Numbered from the stretch's first letter, positions 54,136 to 64,000 are shown. The stretch: DNA of 64,000 bases from an uncultured Saccharospirillaceae bacterium (GCA_947503895.1 CANNFT010000001.1:434001-498000), one strand, 5' to 3'. Program-made: numbers and translations. Notes: generated by a model not told the origin, from the sequence alone.

Positions 54136-55746
54136 TTATTTTGAGTCTGTCGTATTCTGAATCAGTTTGCCCGGATTCAGCTTTTTACTTGGATCAAAGT
54201 ACTGGATCACCGCACGAATCGCACCCATGCCTAGTGGTCCTTTTTCAGCCTCCAAATAGGGCGCATGATCCACCCCGACACCATGTTGATGAGAAATGGT
54301 GGCGTTACCTTTTGCTATTTCTTCACTCGCAGCTGCTTTAATTTTCTTCCAGTACCGTAAGGTTTCGTCATAACTTCCTCCGGTTGGAAAGACATAAGTT
54401 GTATAAATACTGCACCCTTGCACATAAATGTGGGATAAATGTGTGTAGACATGCGGCGTTATCTTTTCATCTTGAAGCGCGGACTTCACAGAACCTTCCA
54501 TTCGATTCATTAAGTCACTAACGTTATCCCAATCCGTCGCCGTCTCAAATGTATCAACGGCATAACCTTCGAGCCATAAATTTTCACGCAAATATGGAAA
54601 TTTAAATCGATTTTCTGCCCACTTAACCCCCATCATCTTAGGGCCGCGCACTCCGCCATAACGCTTGAAGATGCTCATAGCCTGCTTGAATGAAAGGCTG
54701 TTTTGAGTTTTATTACCGGTCAGGCCAAAGGTTAATAGACACTTCCCTTCTCGCACCCCTCTCAATGATAGATACTTCTCTAAATAACCAATCAACTTTT
54801 CATGCCCCGCCAATTTTAGCTGTGTCACCGTTTCGGGAGCATTCGAAACACGCAGCATAGACATTGGGATTTTTTCTTGAACAATCTCTCTTACGGCACT
54901 TTTCGCATTTTCAAAAGACGGCAAAAATACAGCAAAAAAAGCTTCTTGATCGGCAAGCGGAGTGACTCTAACTTTAACGTCTGACAGAATGCCCATGCGC
55001 CCTTCTGATCCAAGAATCATTTCTCGAATATCTGGACCGGCCGACGATGCTGGAATAGTAGGAATATTCAAAATCCCAGCCGGCGACACAACCGTTCCAC
55101 CTGCAAACATTTGTTCAATTCGTCCATACCGCAACGATTGCTGACCACTGGACCGACTCGCCACCCAGCCACCAATGGTTGACAGCTCCCATGACTGCGG
55201 GAAATGACCCAATGTGTAACCTTTGGCTCTTAGCTGTGCCTCTACTTGCGGCCCCGGTGTGCCGGCACCAAAGGTGGCTATTTGGCTTTCAGTATTGAGG
55301 TCCGTGAGCTTATTTAAGCGCCCCATGCTGATGGTTAAAATGGGTCGTTCAGATTTATCTGGGTTAATATGCCCCGCTACACTGGTCCCTCCACCGTAGG
55401 GAATGACGGTAATATCATGACTCAGGCAAAATGACAGTAACTCTTCAATTTGCTCTGTCGACTCAGGGAACGCCACACCGTCAGGGAAAACCTCAAACAC
55501 ACCACTGCGCATGGCCAACCAATCTGGCAGGCTTTGGCCTCGCGCATGTCGAACTCTGATTTCAGGATCTACGGATATTAATGCGTGCTCAGGCAAGCGA
55601 CTTTCGGGGACGTTGCGAATCACTTCGGCTAGATCAACGTCCGCTAATACCTTGCCCGGCTGTACTTTACTGGCTAAAAAAGCGAGCCCACCCGTGGGTG
55701 TTTCCATGCTGAAGGAGTCATCTCCCCAGCCATTCCATCGACGCAT
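54136..55746 (-). CDS. FAD-binding alkyl-DHAP synthase-like protein
   Basis: 536 residues. The N-terminus MRRWNGWGDDSFS and the FAD-binding segment VIPYGGGTSVAGHINPDKSE match the alkylglycerone-phosphate synthase (AGPS) family. MMGVKWAENRFKFPYLRENL and AVDTFETATDWDNVSDLMNR are typical, and ISHQHGVGVDHAPYL aligns with the AGPS HHHGVG active-site motif, here HQH. AGPS exchanges the acyl chain of acyl-DHAP for a fatty alcohol and makes the ether bond of plasmalogens. First gene of the operon with GlpD-like and kinase genes; function as true AGPS is inference. Confidence 0.82.
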   Translation of the reverse strand: MRRWNGWGDDSFSMETPTGGLAFLASKVQPGKVLADVDLAEVIRNVPESRLPEHALISVDPEIRVRHARGQSLPDWLAMRSGVFEVFPDGVAFPESTEQIEELLSFCLSHDITVIPYGGGTSVAGHINPDKSERPILTISMGRLNKLTDLNTESQIATFGAGTPGPQVEAQLRAKGYTLGHFPQSWELSTIGGWVASRSSGQQSLRYGRIEQMFAGGTVVSPAGILNIPTIPASSAGPDIREMILGSEGRMGILSDVKVRVTPLADQEAFFAVFLPSFENAKSAVREIVQEKIPMSMLRVSNAPETVTQLKLAGHEKLIGYLEKYLSLRGVREGKCLLTFGLTGNKTQNSLSFKQAMSIFKRYGGVRGPKMMGVKWAENRFKFPYLRENLWLEGYAVDTFETATDWDNVSDLMNRMEGSVKSALQDEKITPHVYTHLSHIYVQGCSIYTTYVFPTGGSYDETLRYWKKIKAAASEEIAKGNATISHQHGVGVDHAPYLEAEKGPLGMGAIRAVIQYFDPSKKLNPGKLIQNTTDSK

Positions 55747-56331
55747 AACGACCTCAATTATTATTTTTTATATTTCGTCAGACCATATTGGACCATGAAC
55801 ACGAGTTCCAATATACCTATTTTCAACCCTGTACCGTCCAACTCGGAAGTATCATCAATTTGCACCTACCCCCGCCTGCCTCGAATTGTATTCTTTAAAT
55901 CGGTTACACGTAAAAATTTACTTCGAAGGGTGCGACATATATCGAAGGGGATTCCGTGTTAACACGTGGAAGCAAACCCGATCAAACATCATCTTAATCG
56001 TGTCTTTTTTGGATACACTGACCAAAAGTGCCAGTCGGTATTCAAATAAGGCCAACTTCGCCATCGTAAAGTGACGACTCCATTCAAAAACCCTATAAAA
56101 CAAGGGTAAAACGCAAGCTTACGTGACATTACAATACATTGAGATACTTCGATAATTGCTTGCATCCGCCCGACGGTTTACGCACTATCAACACCTGAGG
56201 CGGAATCCTCAAACAATAATAATAACGGTCATAGTAAAATCGCGACCAATAAAAACTCATACTTAATGAAATGCTACTGCCCAATTAGGGTGTGAATACA
56301 AGACCATAACATCACGAGACATTTTTCAGAT
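55747..56331. other. Intergenic region between AGPS operon and AraC regulator
   Basis: 585 bases between the divergent operon and regulator. No gene is convincing on either strand. The regulator's operator should lie here, but no direct repeat typical of AraC binding was found by eye. Confidence 0.45.
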
Positions 56332-57363
56332 ATGAATCAATTGGGATACGCCTCGACACCAGCGGTGCTGCAATACTTAAAAGCGGGTGCGGATTTAGGC
56401 ATCACCCCCAAGCAGACACTTCACGATACGCATATCAATCCAGATTTACTCAACAATCAAGTCAAACGTATTACTGGTGATGAGTTCCAACGCATTATTC
56501 GCTATTTAATTGATAAAACTCAGGACCCATGCTTTGGCTTAAAGAGCGCTCGTTACGTTCAACCAGGGTCGTACAGCGTTTTGGGATACATGGTCATGAA
56601 CTGTAAAAATCTTAAGGACGCCATGACCAAAGCCCCCACATATGAAGCTTTAATCGGCGACATGGGCATTACGGATATTTCGATTTTGGAGGATGGCAAT
56701 ACAGAGATACGCTGGAATTGCCAATACACAGACACCACCGTGCGAATGCACATGATTGATAACGTACTGGGTAGTTGGGTGAATTTTGCTCGTTTTTTGG
56801 TGGATCGACCTGACGGAAAGCCAAAACAAATTTGGCTTGAGCGAGCACTGCCATCAGATGAAATTCGTAAACAATACGAAGCCACTTTTCGATGCCCCAT
56901 TCGATTTAACGCTCCCTACAATTGCATTATTGCGGATGAGCACTTGCTAGGTTTACCTATGCGCCAACCCGATGCACAACTGCTTAAAACCCTCGAAAGC
57001 CATGCTGAAATTTTGATGGCGGATATCAGTAAAGATCAACCGCTGCCTTTGCAAACCAAGAACGTCATTAAGGGGCTGTTGCTCGAAGGCATTCCAAGAA
57101 AGGAAATGGTTGCAAAACGATTAGGACTAACAGAAAGAACTTTACAGCGTAGACTTCAGCAATTCGACACAAGTTACCAAAATATCCTAGACGATCTACG
57201 AAAAGAGCAAGCGACCGAACTGCTCACTCAAACCGAATTACCGATTCAAGAAATCGCTGCAAGGCTGGGATTTAGTGAACCACGGTCATTTCATAGAAGC
57301 TTTAAAGCGTGGGTGGGAACAACACCGGGAGAATATCGAACCTCTCATTCAGATGTCGGCTGA
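56332..57363 (+). CDS. AraC-family transcriptional regulator with arabinose-binding-like domain
   Basis: 343 residues. The N-terminal half is the AraC_binding_2-type domain (QYLKAGADLGITPKQTLHDT; GSYSVLGYMVMNCKNLKDAM); the C-terminal 85 residues hold two helix-turn-helix motifs (PRKEMVAKRLGLTERTLQRR; LPIQEIAARLGFSEPRSFHR). It resembles OruR/ArgR-style regulators in layout. It diverges from the AGPS-GlpD-kinase operon across 585 bases and is the likely activator, with a glycerol- or fatty-acid-related ligand. The ligand is not visible. Confidence 0.9.
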   Translation: MNQLGYASTPAVLQYLKAGADLGITPKQTLHDTHINPDLLNNQVKRITGDEFQRIIRYLIDKTQDPCFGLKSARYVQPGSYSVLGYMVMNCKNLKDAMTKAPTYEALIGDMGITDISILEDGNTEIRWNCQYTDTTVRMHMIDNVLGSWVNFARFLVDRPDGKPKQIWLERALPSDEIRKQYEATFRCPIRFNAPYNCIIADEHLLGLPMRQPDAQLLKTLESHAEILMADISKDQPLPLQTKNVIKGLLLEGIPRKEMVAKRLGLTERTLQRRLQQFDTSYQNILDDLRKEQATELLTQTELPIQEIAARLGFSEPRSFHRSFKAWVGTTPGEYRTSHSDVG

Positions 57364-57366
57364 TAC

Positions 57367-57415
57367 ATATGCTGAACCAAGTGGTTGAAGGGCTTACCGA
57401 GCCCTTTCAGCATAT
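57367..57415 (+). terminator. Branched hairpin after the AraC gene
   Basis: ATATGCTGA (57367-57375) pairs with TCAGCATAT (57407-57415) and AAGGGCT (57388-57394) with AGCCCTT (57400-57406) inside it. It starts 3 bases after the stop codon. No U tract. The following 57416-57821 has no gene. Confidence 0.6.
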
Positions 57416-57821
57416 CCGCTCACCTGTAGTTGTTCAGATGTAGTTGTTCAGTTCAGACTCAAGCTGGCAGTTACATTTTTTCACTAGTATCTATCAGAGT
57501 AGACTACGAGCAAAATCTTTCTCGCTCTAAATCGATTTATCCTCAAGCCCTGTTTCTTTAGGTGTTCACCTACCGCAAAATTTTTCTTTGATGGGTTTTC
57601 TCATTATTGTTGTAGCCCATCCAGTCACAAAATATTTTGGTAAACCCTCTGAAAGTGAATGACGTTTTTAAAAATAAAATTTGATAGGGCTGTTTCGCAA
57701 TAAGTGAAGCAGTTTGATCACTGAGGTGTAAAAGACAATAAGATTTCATGTATCTCGATCTGTGAATTTACGATTTAGCTGACGCAGAATTTTGAACAGC
57801 CTCAATTTACTTAATTACACA
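57416..57821. other. Non-coding gap between convergent genes
   Basis: About 400 AT-rich bases between the AraC and PAS-sensor stop codons, apart from the hairpin already listed. Nothing further recognised. In-frame continuation of the sensor gene was checked here and not found. Confidence 0.4.
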
Positions 57822-60536
57822 CTAAGAAGGCGTCGTTTCATTGTGCCACTGCACGAGCATCCTTGATTTCTCGTTAATTACGATTCGTGACAATTTGACG
57901 GTAACTGTCAACAGTTTTCCTTTTAAAGTCTTATGAGTCCAGTTAAAAGCTTTATTACGGTCGCTATCAACATTTGCGTTTAGCTCTTTTGCTCTCATCA
58001 AAGATGAAGTTCCGTCCGGTTGAAACTCCGGCGATAAGTCTTTAATCGGGTACCGGCCAATTAATTCTTCTTCTGTAGCCTCTAATAAAGTAAGCATCGC
58101 TTGGTTACATTTTTCAATAGCACCATTTTCATCCAAGATCATATAACCGTCATAGCTGATTTCGAAGATTGTCTCGTATATTTTCTCAATCTCTTTCTTA
58201 TGAGTAATATCTCGACCAATGCCTAAGATTGTCTTAGATTCTGCACTTAAACTGATAATGGGAATGATCGTAAAATGAAAGTTGATCAACTTTCCACTTG
58301 CCAATCTTAATTCAACCTCTTTGTTGATTTTTTTACCACTCTTCAATACTGAGCGATCCTCCTCTTTAAACAGCGACCCAACTTTATCACCGAAAAGCTT
58401 CTCATCAGTCTTGCCAACAATTTTGGGTTCTTTCAGCCCCACCCACCGTTCAAAATAATGATTACAAACTGCGTACGCACCCTCATCGCTTGAGTAATCT
58501 TTCAAAAAGATCATATCCGGCGAATGATCAATAATGCTTCTAAGACGCCCATATACCTTGTCGGTTTTTTCTTTTTGACGACGCATTTCATGATATGCCT
58601 TACGAAGTAAGGTCATATCCTCATTCATCCCCAATATACCCACAATATCGCCACTGGCATTGCGTAGAGCGACTTTTGTAGCCCTCATATGAACACTTGA
58701 GCCATCTTTTCGTCTTTGCGTATCATCAAAAAATGGTAACGATGCGTTTTCTTCAATGATTAGCCTATCGGCAGATCGATAGGCTTCCGCTGACTCTTTC
58801 CAAGGTAGATCAAAATCTGTTTTACCTATTAATTCAGACAGCGAGAGTAGACCTGCATCATTGACAAATCGCCTATTTGCACCAATATAAACAGAATTAC
58901 TATCCTTCCAATAAATACTCAACGGAGTTAAATCCAGTATCTCCTGTAATAGAATCTTTGATTCATGCAATTCATTAAAGCGAAGCTCCATTTCTCGTTT
59001 TTTTAATCTTTTTTCATTTTGCAGCGTACTCCACGACTCATCCTCATCAACTTTACGTCGAAATTCTTCAGACAAATCAACCAACACACCAACCACTCGG
59101 CTGCCTAGTTGAGCATTTTGAATAAAACTCACCCTCATTAAATACCAATAGCATTCTCGCTTTTTACTCATCACTCTAAACGTAACACTGGCATCCTCTA
59201 CACCCTTTTCGACATCAGCAATAAAGCCTTTAACTTTTATCGCTTCATCTTGATGAACGTGCTTTTCGAGGACACTCCAATCTGCATAGTACTCCTGCTC
59301 TTTTTCACCTGTAATCAAAATCCAATTCCGACCGATTTTTAGCTGCCTTGTCTCTGGTGACCATTCCCACAATGAGTCTGACTGCTCTGATAAAATCGTC
59401 GACAGGATTCTTTCGCTTTCTGCAAATACAACCAAATCTTTTCTTCGGTTTAAGAATTGATTGGTTGCGAATGCGCCTATAAGACCCAAAACAATCAGTA
59501 AGAGACCAAATGATAATCGAGCTATTTTATTTGACTGTTCATCCTGTAGTTTTTTGAAGTTGAAATGCAGGTCGTCAAAATCAAATTCACCTTTGATTAA
59601 ATCTACTTCCTTTAAATATTGATGCAGTGCTTTCCATCGATCGCCATTGCTGTGTCCAACTTTAACAATTGGATAATTCGCCAATTCATGAATAACATTA
59701 GCTGTTTGCATATTGTATTCCAGCGGATCATCATAAGGCAGAATACGTTTCAAATTTTCTGTAATCTGAGTTGCCAGTTCAGCTTTATTATTTAACGCAT
59801 ATTCCCACCCTCTCATGGACGCTTTCCGAAACCTCTCCACCAACTCCGGTTCTGATTCGACCAGCTCTTTATGCGTATAGAGTATGTCTCCATAGAAATT
59901 TACGCCGTAGGATTCAGCAAAAAACTGCCGGATAGGAACCGATTTTTTCTTGCTTGCCCACTCAACCGATATACGATAATCAACAGAAACCTCACACACA
60001 TCATTAATCACATCTTCCAATGCAAAACTGTATTCATGAAGGTTCAAGCGACTGATGTCATACCCCTCTTTTCTAAATAACGTTTGAATCTCCAATAATC
60101 CAAAGTCAGCAGACACGCCTATGCACGCTTGATAGACATCCGCCAAAGTGTGAATATTGCTGGTTTTTTTAACACTGTAGCTATATGGACTACGCTGAAA
60201 AACACTTGATAGTAGTATGAATTTATCCCCTTTATCTCGATGGACCAAAATATCGGGACCACCGACGGCAAAATCAGCTTGCCGATTCCGCATAAGTTCA
60301 GGTAGGTCTTTAAACGTGCCATCAAGGTTCGGCCGTGGAAGAATCTCCACTTGAATGCCTGCTTCCTCATAAAAGCCTTGCCACTTGGCCGCATAGTAGC
60401 CCGCAAATTGGAATTGATGATCCCACTTTATCAGTAAGCGCACAGATTTAAGTTGCGTGGTCGCATTCACCAATATGGGCAAAGTGCTCATAAGAGCCGC
60501 TATCCATAGGATTAATTGATATATAAGTTTCGCCAT
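57822..60536 (-). CDS. NMT1/THI5-like binding domain fused to PAS domains, membrane sensor
   Basis: 904 residues. After a signal anchor (residues 5-25), residues 30-260 form an NMT1/THI5-like periplasmic ligand domain (IKWDHQFQFAGYYAAKWQGF; FAVGGPDILVHRDKGDKFIL). A membrane segment follows near 340-360 (LSFGLLLIVLGLIGAFATNQ). Then come four PAS/PAC modules (e.g. LLQEILDLTPLSIYWKDSNS; GDIVGILGMNEDMTLLRKAY; ETIFEISYDGYMILDENGAI) up to the very end. No histidine kinase, GGDEF, EAL or HD-GYP domain follows, so signal output is unclear; the stop is clean, with no frameshifted extension downstream. Confidence 0.85.
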   Translation of the reverse strand: MAKLIYQLILWIAALMSTLPILVNATTQLKSVRLLIKWDHQFQFAGYYAAKWQGFYEEAGIQVEILPRPNLDGTFKDLPELMRNRQADFAVGGPDILVHRDKGDKFILLSSVFQRSPYSYSVKKTSNIHTLADVYQACIGVSADFGLLEIQTLFRKEGYDISRLNLHEYSFALEDVINDVCEVSVDYRISVEWASKKKSVPIRQFFAESYGVNFYGDILYTHKELVESEPELVERFRKASMRGWEYALNNKAELATQITENLKRILPYDDPLEYNMQTANVIHELANYPIVKVGHSNGDRWKALHQYLKEVDLIKGEFDFDDLHFNFKKLQDEQSNKIARLSFGLLLIVLGLIGAFATNQFLNRRKDLVVFAESERILSTILSEQSDSLWEWSPETRQLKIGRNWILITGEKEQEYYADWSVLEKHVHQDEAIKVKGFIADVEKGVEDASVTFRVMSKKRECYWYLMRVSFIQNAQLGSRVVGVLVDLSEEFRRKVDEDESWSTLQNEKRLKKREMELRFNELHESKILLQEILDLTPLSIYWKDSNSVYIGANRRFVNDAGLLSLSELIGKTDFDLPWKESAEAYRSADRLIIEENASLPFFDDTQRRKDGSSVHMRATKVALRNASGDIVGILGMNEDMTLLRKAYHEMRRQKEKTDKVYGRLRSIIDHSPDMIFLKDYSSDEGAYAVCNHYFERWVGLKEPKIVGKTDEKLFGDKVGSLFKEEDRSVLKSGKKINKEVELRLASGKLINFHFTIIPIISLSAESKTILGIGRDITHKKEIEKIYETIFEISYDGYMILDENGAIEKCNQAMLTLLEATEEELIGRYPIKDLSPEFQPDGTSSLMRAKELNANVDSDRNKAFNWTHKTLKGKLLTVTVKLSRIVINEKSRMLVQWHNETTPS

Positions 60537-60643
60537 TCACGCTCCCTAGTCGATATAACTAGATTAGCAGGACTGCAGCTGAATATATGAATGAGCGCTT
60601 ATGGAAACAATGGGCTCGCAATTTAGTTGGACTAACGTAATGA

Positions 60644-60706
60644 GTGACGGGTGACGGGTGACGGGTGACGGGTGACGGGTGACGGGTGACGGGTGACGGG
60701 TGACGG
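60644..60706 (+). repeat. Nine tandem copies of GTGACGG
   Basis: Nine perfect 7-base units (63 bases) in the gap between the PAS sensor and prpD. The unit, like the one in cassette A, is seven bases long. No gene crosses it. Perfect identity suggests recent slippage or gain. Confidence 0.97.
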
Positions 60707-60809
60707 CCACCATAAAAATGACCGGCGATCAAATGCTACCAAAACATTCAATACACCGGCCATTTTTGAACGCATATGCGTGCGCTAGGTACTTTATGGG
60801 CGTTTTGAG

Positions 60810-62294
60810 CTAGATAACAAACAAGTCCATGAAGGCATTCACTGGCGTGCTTTCAAGCTTGGCTTGGTCCTTACACAAATCAAAGATTTCTTTACAACGA
60901 AATGCTGGGAAACGAGTGGCCAAATTAGACTTAAATTTCTCTTCTAATAGCGGGATGCCTTCTTCGCGACGACGACGGTGGCCAATGGGATACTCGACAT
61001 CCACTTCGTCTGTTGAGCTGCCATCTTTAAAGAACACTTGAACCGCATTTGCGATGGAGCGCTTATCAGACTCTAGGTACTCGGCCGTGTAACGCTCATC
61101 TTCCACGATCTCCATTTTTTCACGCAGCTCATCTATTATGGGATTCGCCTCGTGGAAGCTGTCTTCATAGTGTTCCGCCACTAAGTTACCAAATGCCAAA
61201 GGCACAGCGGTCATATATTGAATGCAGTGGTCTCGATCAGCAGCGTTCGCCAGAGGGCCTTCTTTGGAAATAATGCGAATAGCCGATTCATGGGTTCTGA
61301 TGACAATCTTATCAATTTCGCTTAAACGATCCTTCACTTGAGGGTGCAACTTCACTGCCGCTTCAGCCGCTGTTTGTGAATGAAACTCCGCTGGAAAAGA
61401 GATTTTAAACAGCACATTCTCCATTACGTAAGATCCGTAAGGTTGAGGCAAGCTAAATTGTTTTTGCGCATCCGGTTTTATTTTTTGATCTGCGTTGGTT
61501 TTGCTAAACGACACATCATAAAACCCCCACTGTTTTGCCGTTAGCACCCCAGGAATGCCCATCTCGCCGCGCATGGAGATGTCCGCCAGTCGCACGGCTC
61601 TTGACGTAGCATCGCCAGCGGCCCAAGACTTGCGCGACCCGGCATTCGGAGCATGTCGATAGGTTCTCAAGGCTGAACCATCGACCCATGCTTGAGAGAT
61701 CGCAGCCATAATTTGCTCACGATTTCCGCCTTTCAATTTGGCGACCACCACTGTTGATGCAACGCGAACCAGTAGGACGTGGCATAATCCAACGCGATTA
61801 AAGGAGTTTTCTAATGCTAAAACACCTTGAATTTCGTGCGCCATGACCATGGCTTCGAGCACGTCCTTCATGGTGAAAGCACTTTGTCCTTCTGATACTC
61901 GTTTTTGAGAAAGGTAATCAGCCACCGCGAGGATGCCACCAAGGTTATCTGAAGGATGGCCCCACTCAGCAGCCAGCCACGTATCGTTATAATCCAACCA
62001 GCGAATAATACAGCCTATATCCCAAGCAGCCTTCACGGGGTCTAATCGGAATTGGGTGCCTGGCACCCTTGCACCGTTAGGCACGACTGTTCCCTCTACG
62101 ATAGGACCAAGATGCTTTGTACATTCGGGAAAACGCAATGCCAGCAAACCGCACCCAAGTGTATCCATTAAGCAATTTCTAGCGGTATCCATTGCCTCTT
62201 GGCTATCAATTTTATAATTCAGTACATAATCTGCAATATCTTGAATCACCTGATCATATTCAGGGCGGTTATTCATATCTACATTAGCGCTCAT
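60810..62294 (-). CDS. prpD: 2-methylcitrate dehydratase
   Basis: 494 residues, the PrpD length. Matches include [20 protein letters not shown], the [20 protein letters not shown] motif, [19 protein letters not shown] and [20 protein letters not shown]. PrpD dehydrates 2-methylcitrate to 2-methyl-cis-aconitate without an iron-sulfur cluster. It lies 67 bases downstream of prpC and completes the cycle with prpB. No acnD/prpF pair is seen, which fits use of PrpD. Confidence 0.96.
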   Translation of the reverse strand: MSANVDMNNRPEYDQVIQDIADYVLNYKIDSQEAMDTARNCLMDTLGCGLLALRFPECTKHLGPIVEGTVVPNGARVPGTQFRLDPVKAAWDIGCIIRWLDYNDTWLAAEWGHPSDNLGGILAVADYLSQKRVSEGQSAFTMKDVLEAMVMAHEIQGVLALENSFNRVGLCHVLLVRVASTVVVAKLKGGNREQIMAAISQAWVDGSALRTYRHAPNAGSRKSWAAGDATSRAVRLADISMRGEMGIPGVLTAKQWGFYDVSFSKTNADQKIKPDAQKQFSLPQPYGSYVMENVLFKISFPAEFHSQTAAEAAVKLHPQVKDRLSEIDKIVIRTHESAIRIISKEGPLANAADRDHCIQYMTAVPLAFGNLVAEHYEDSFHEANPIIDELREKMEIVEDERYTAEYLESDKRSIANAVQVFFKDGSSTDEVDVEYPIGHRRRREEGIPLLEEKFKSNLATRFPAFRCKEIFDLCKDQAKLESTPVNAFMDLFVI

Positions 62295-62361
62295 GACTTA
62301 CCTCATTTACAGCAAAAAACATTAATAAATATTTGTGTGGTCGACTGTTGTGCGCAGAAGT

Positions 62362-63501
62362 CTAAGCCGACTCCATTACGCGATCCTCAATATCCACCCA
62401 TTCTTGGGTTTCTGGGCCCACATAATCTGCACTTGGACGAATAATACGATTATTTGAACGCTGCTCTTTTACGTGGGCTGTCCAGCCTGTGACGCGAGAC
62501 ATTACGAATATCGGTGTAAATAATTTCGTGGGGATTCTCATAAAGTGATAAGCCGACGCATGAAAAAAGTCTGCATTACAGAACAGCTTTTTCTCACGCC
62601 ACATCACTTCTTCGCAGCGAACGGATACAGGATATAAAACGCTATCGTTTACATCCGACGCCAGTTTCTCAGACCATTTTTTTATGATGGCATTTCGCGG
62701 ATCAGATTCTCGATAAACGGCATGACCAAAACCCATTATTTTTTCTTTTCGTGCCAACATCCCCATCATTTCTGATTCCGCGTGGTCGGCATCTTTAAAT
62801 TTTTCAATCATCGCCATAGCTGCTTCATTTGCACCGCCATGTAACGGCCCTCGCAAAGTACCAATGGCAGCGGCAACACAGGAATGAATATCGGATAAAG
62901 TGGAAGCGCATACACGAGCCGTAAATGTAGATGCGTTAAACTCGTGCTCAGCGTATAGAATCAGCGACGCATTCATCACTTGCTCATGTAATTCGGAGGG
63001 CGCTTTGTCGTGCAGTAAATGTAGGAAGTGCGCACCCACGGAACGGTCATTGGTTTGCGTCTCTATGCGTATTCCATCGTGACTGAATCGATACCAATAG
63101 CAAATAATGGATGGCATAACGGCGACCATCCTATCAATATGATGGTCTTGTTCACTGAATGACCGCTCTGTTTCTAAATTGCCCAGCATTGATATACCCG
63201 TTCTACAAACATCCATTGGATGTGCATCGGCAGGTATACGCTCAAGCACTTCTTTTAAAGATGGCGGCAGTGATCGCAATGTCACTAAGCGATTGATGTA
63301 TTGTTCCAGTTCTTTTTCGGTGGGTAATTGACCTCGCGACAAAAGAAAGGCGACTTCTTCAAACGTCGCTTTATCAGCCAGAACACTGATATCGTACCCT
63401 CGATATGTCAATCCTGTGCCTGTTTTACCCACGGTACACAACGCTGTTTCACCGGCAACTTGCCCACGAAGACCCGCACCGCTTAAGGATTTTTCAACCA
63501 T
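62362..63501 (-). CDS. prpC: 2-methylcitrate synthase
   Basis: 379 residues from the ATG at 63501 (AAAAGG eight bases upstream); a GTG three codons earlier is less likely. Citrate-synthase residues are seen in the ASTFTARVCAST stretch after EFN, LRGPLHGGANEAAMAMIEKF and IMGFGHAVYRESDPRNAIIK. It condenses propionyl-CoA with oxaloacetate. Between it and prpB are 274 AT-rich bases (63511-63784), longer than normal in a prp operon and possibly holding a second promoter. Confidence 0.95.
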   Translation of the reverse strand: MVEKSLSGAGLRGQVAGETALCTVGKTGTGLTYRGYDISVLADKATFEEVAFLLSRGQLPTEKELEQYINRLVTLRSLPPSLKEVLERIPADAHPMDVCRTGISMLGNLETERSFSEQDHHIDRMVAVMPSIICYWYRFSHDGIRIETQTNDRSVGAHFLHLLHDKAPSELHEQVMNASLILYAEHEFNASTFTARVCASTLSDIHSCVAAAIGTLRGPLHGGANEAAMAMIEKFKDADHAESEMMGMLARKEKIMGFGHAVYRESDPRNAIIKKWSEKLASDVNDSVLYPVSVRCEEVMWREKKLFCNADFFHASAYHFMRIPTKLFTPIFVMSRVTGWTAHVKEQRSNNRIIRPSADYVGPETQEWVDIEDRVMESA

Positions 63502-63784
63502 AGCATTCACCTTTTTGGTTAAGCTAAAGCTAATAAAAACAATTTTCGACTTTAGTATTACAAAGTCACATATCGCCTTATTAGCCTTGCCAGTTTTTTT
63601 AGTTATATTTAAGGCAATTTACTGCTTGTTTTTCATTTGAATATAACCCTTATCGTTTTTTTATGGGCTACAAATGATTCATTGTCTTGCCTTTTACTCA
63701 ATTTTTAATTTTATTTAATAATACTTTCACAACCTTGTCTTACGTATTGAAGCATGGCCTCAATACGCCAGCTAAGCGCATTCG

Positions 63785-64000
63785 CTATTTATTTTTTCCT
63801 TCTGAAAACAATGTATCCAATTTATCTTCATAATCATGGTAATTTAAAAAATCATAAAGCTCGGCTCTTGTTTGCATTGAATCTAAAACAGCTTTTTGAT
63901 CACCCACGTTTAGAATATTTTCATAGACCGCTAATGCGGCTTTATTCATTGCTCTAAAAGCGCTCAGTGGGTATAACACCATGCGCACACCTACTTCTGC
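63785..64000 (-). CDS. prpB: 2-methylisocitrate lyase, C-terminus only
   Basis: The frame is open to the window end and encodes [20 protein letters not shown], then [20 protein letters not shown] and a DTMQTR-like [25 protein letters not shown] tail, which is the C-terminus of PrpB. It cleaves 2-methylisocitrate to pyruvate and succinate. The bulk lies beyond base 64000; the start is not visible. It is the upstream gene of the prpB-prpC-prpD cluster. Confidence 0.9.
   Translation of the reverse strand, partial: AEVGVRMVLYPLSAFRAMNKAALAVYENILNVGDQKAVLDSMQTRAELYDFLNYHDYEDKLDTLFSEGKNK

Noticed and set aside
55886..56103. Two overlapping 60-codon frames in the gap upstream of the AraC gene
   Set aside because: No ribosome-binding site, unlikely composition, and they overlap each other on opposite strands.
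60644..60706. CRISPR array
   Set aside because: Direct 7-base repeats without spacers; no cas genes in the window.

Overview
The window looks like chromosomal DNA of a marine gammaproteobacterium of the Oceanospirillales/Pseudomonadales type. This is inferred from moderate-to-low GC, from protein types, and from the backbone order topA, fadA, fadB, an ABC-F ATPase and soluble lytic transglycosylase, which as I recall is also found around topA-faoAB in Pseudomonas aeruginosa. No rRNA, tRNA, CRISPR array or prophage was seen.

Layout. 1-9.8 kb: a truncated glutathione S-transferase gene divergent from a TetR regulator, then transporters (SLC1/DAACS symporter, MarC, NhaC), an endonuclease V-like gene with rlmF, an HDOD protein and a second GST-like gene. 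9.8-28.6 kb: the backbone block of topA, the fadBA beta-oxidation operon with a probable PsrA-type operator over its promoter, uup, an RND adaptor/permease pair, and slt. 28-33.7 kb: signalling genes (a CheZ-like small protein, CheV, EAL-HDOD), a MOSC protein, LemA, and a GIDE/EF-hand membrane protein.

33.7-41.1 kb is the most interesting part. Beside a decayed IS66 transposase end lies an array of about eleven integron gene cassettes, all reading rightward, with no integrase gene in the window (a CALIN, cluster of attC sites lacking an integron integrase). In most cassettes the left attC core is the exact or one-mismatch complement of the bases that open the same cassette, which is the expected signature. 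Cargo: an HNH-nuclease-like protein, a small secreted protein, a lipoprotein interrupted by one TGA, two unknown proteins, a tautomerase, a frameshifted membrane protein, a cupin, a decayed secreted protein, a small basic-fold unknown and a NADAR protein. Two internally deleted group II introns sit antisense in two different attC sites at the same position; removing bases 39400-39772 restores one attC core exactly.

41.2-49.8 kb: an AapJQMP/BztABCD amino-acid ABC transporter with two terminators between the binding-protein gene and the permease genes, the peptidase PepD, and a GlxA-type AraC regulator divergent from a fatty-acid desaturase. 50-57.4 kb: a coiled-coil protein, then an operon of an alkyl-DHAP-synthase-like flavoprotein, a GlpD-like dehydrogenase and an FGGY kinase, divergent from an AraC regulator; this suggests a glycerol-ether or glycerol-phosphate pathway. 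57.8-64 kb: an NMT1/THI5-PAS membrane sensor with no visible output domain, a nine-copy heptamer repeat, and the methylcitrate genes prpB (cut by the window end), prpC and prpD for propionyl-CoA use, which fits with odd-chain beta-oxidation by FadBA.
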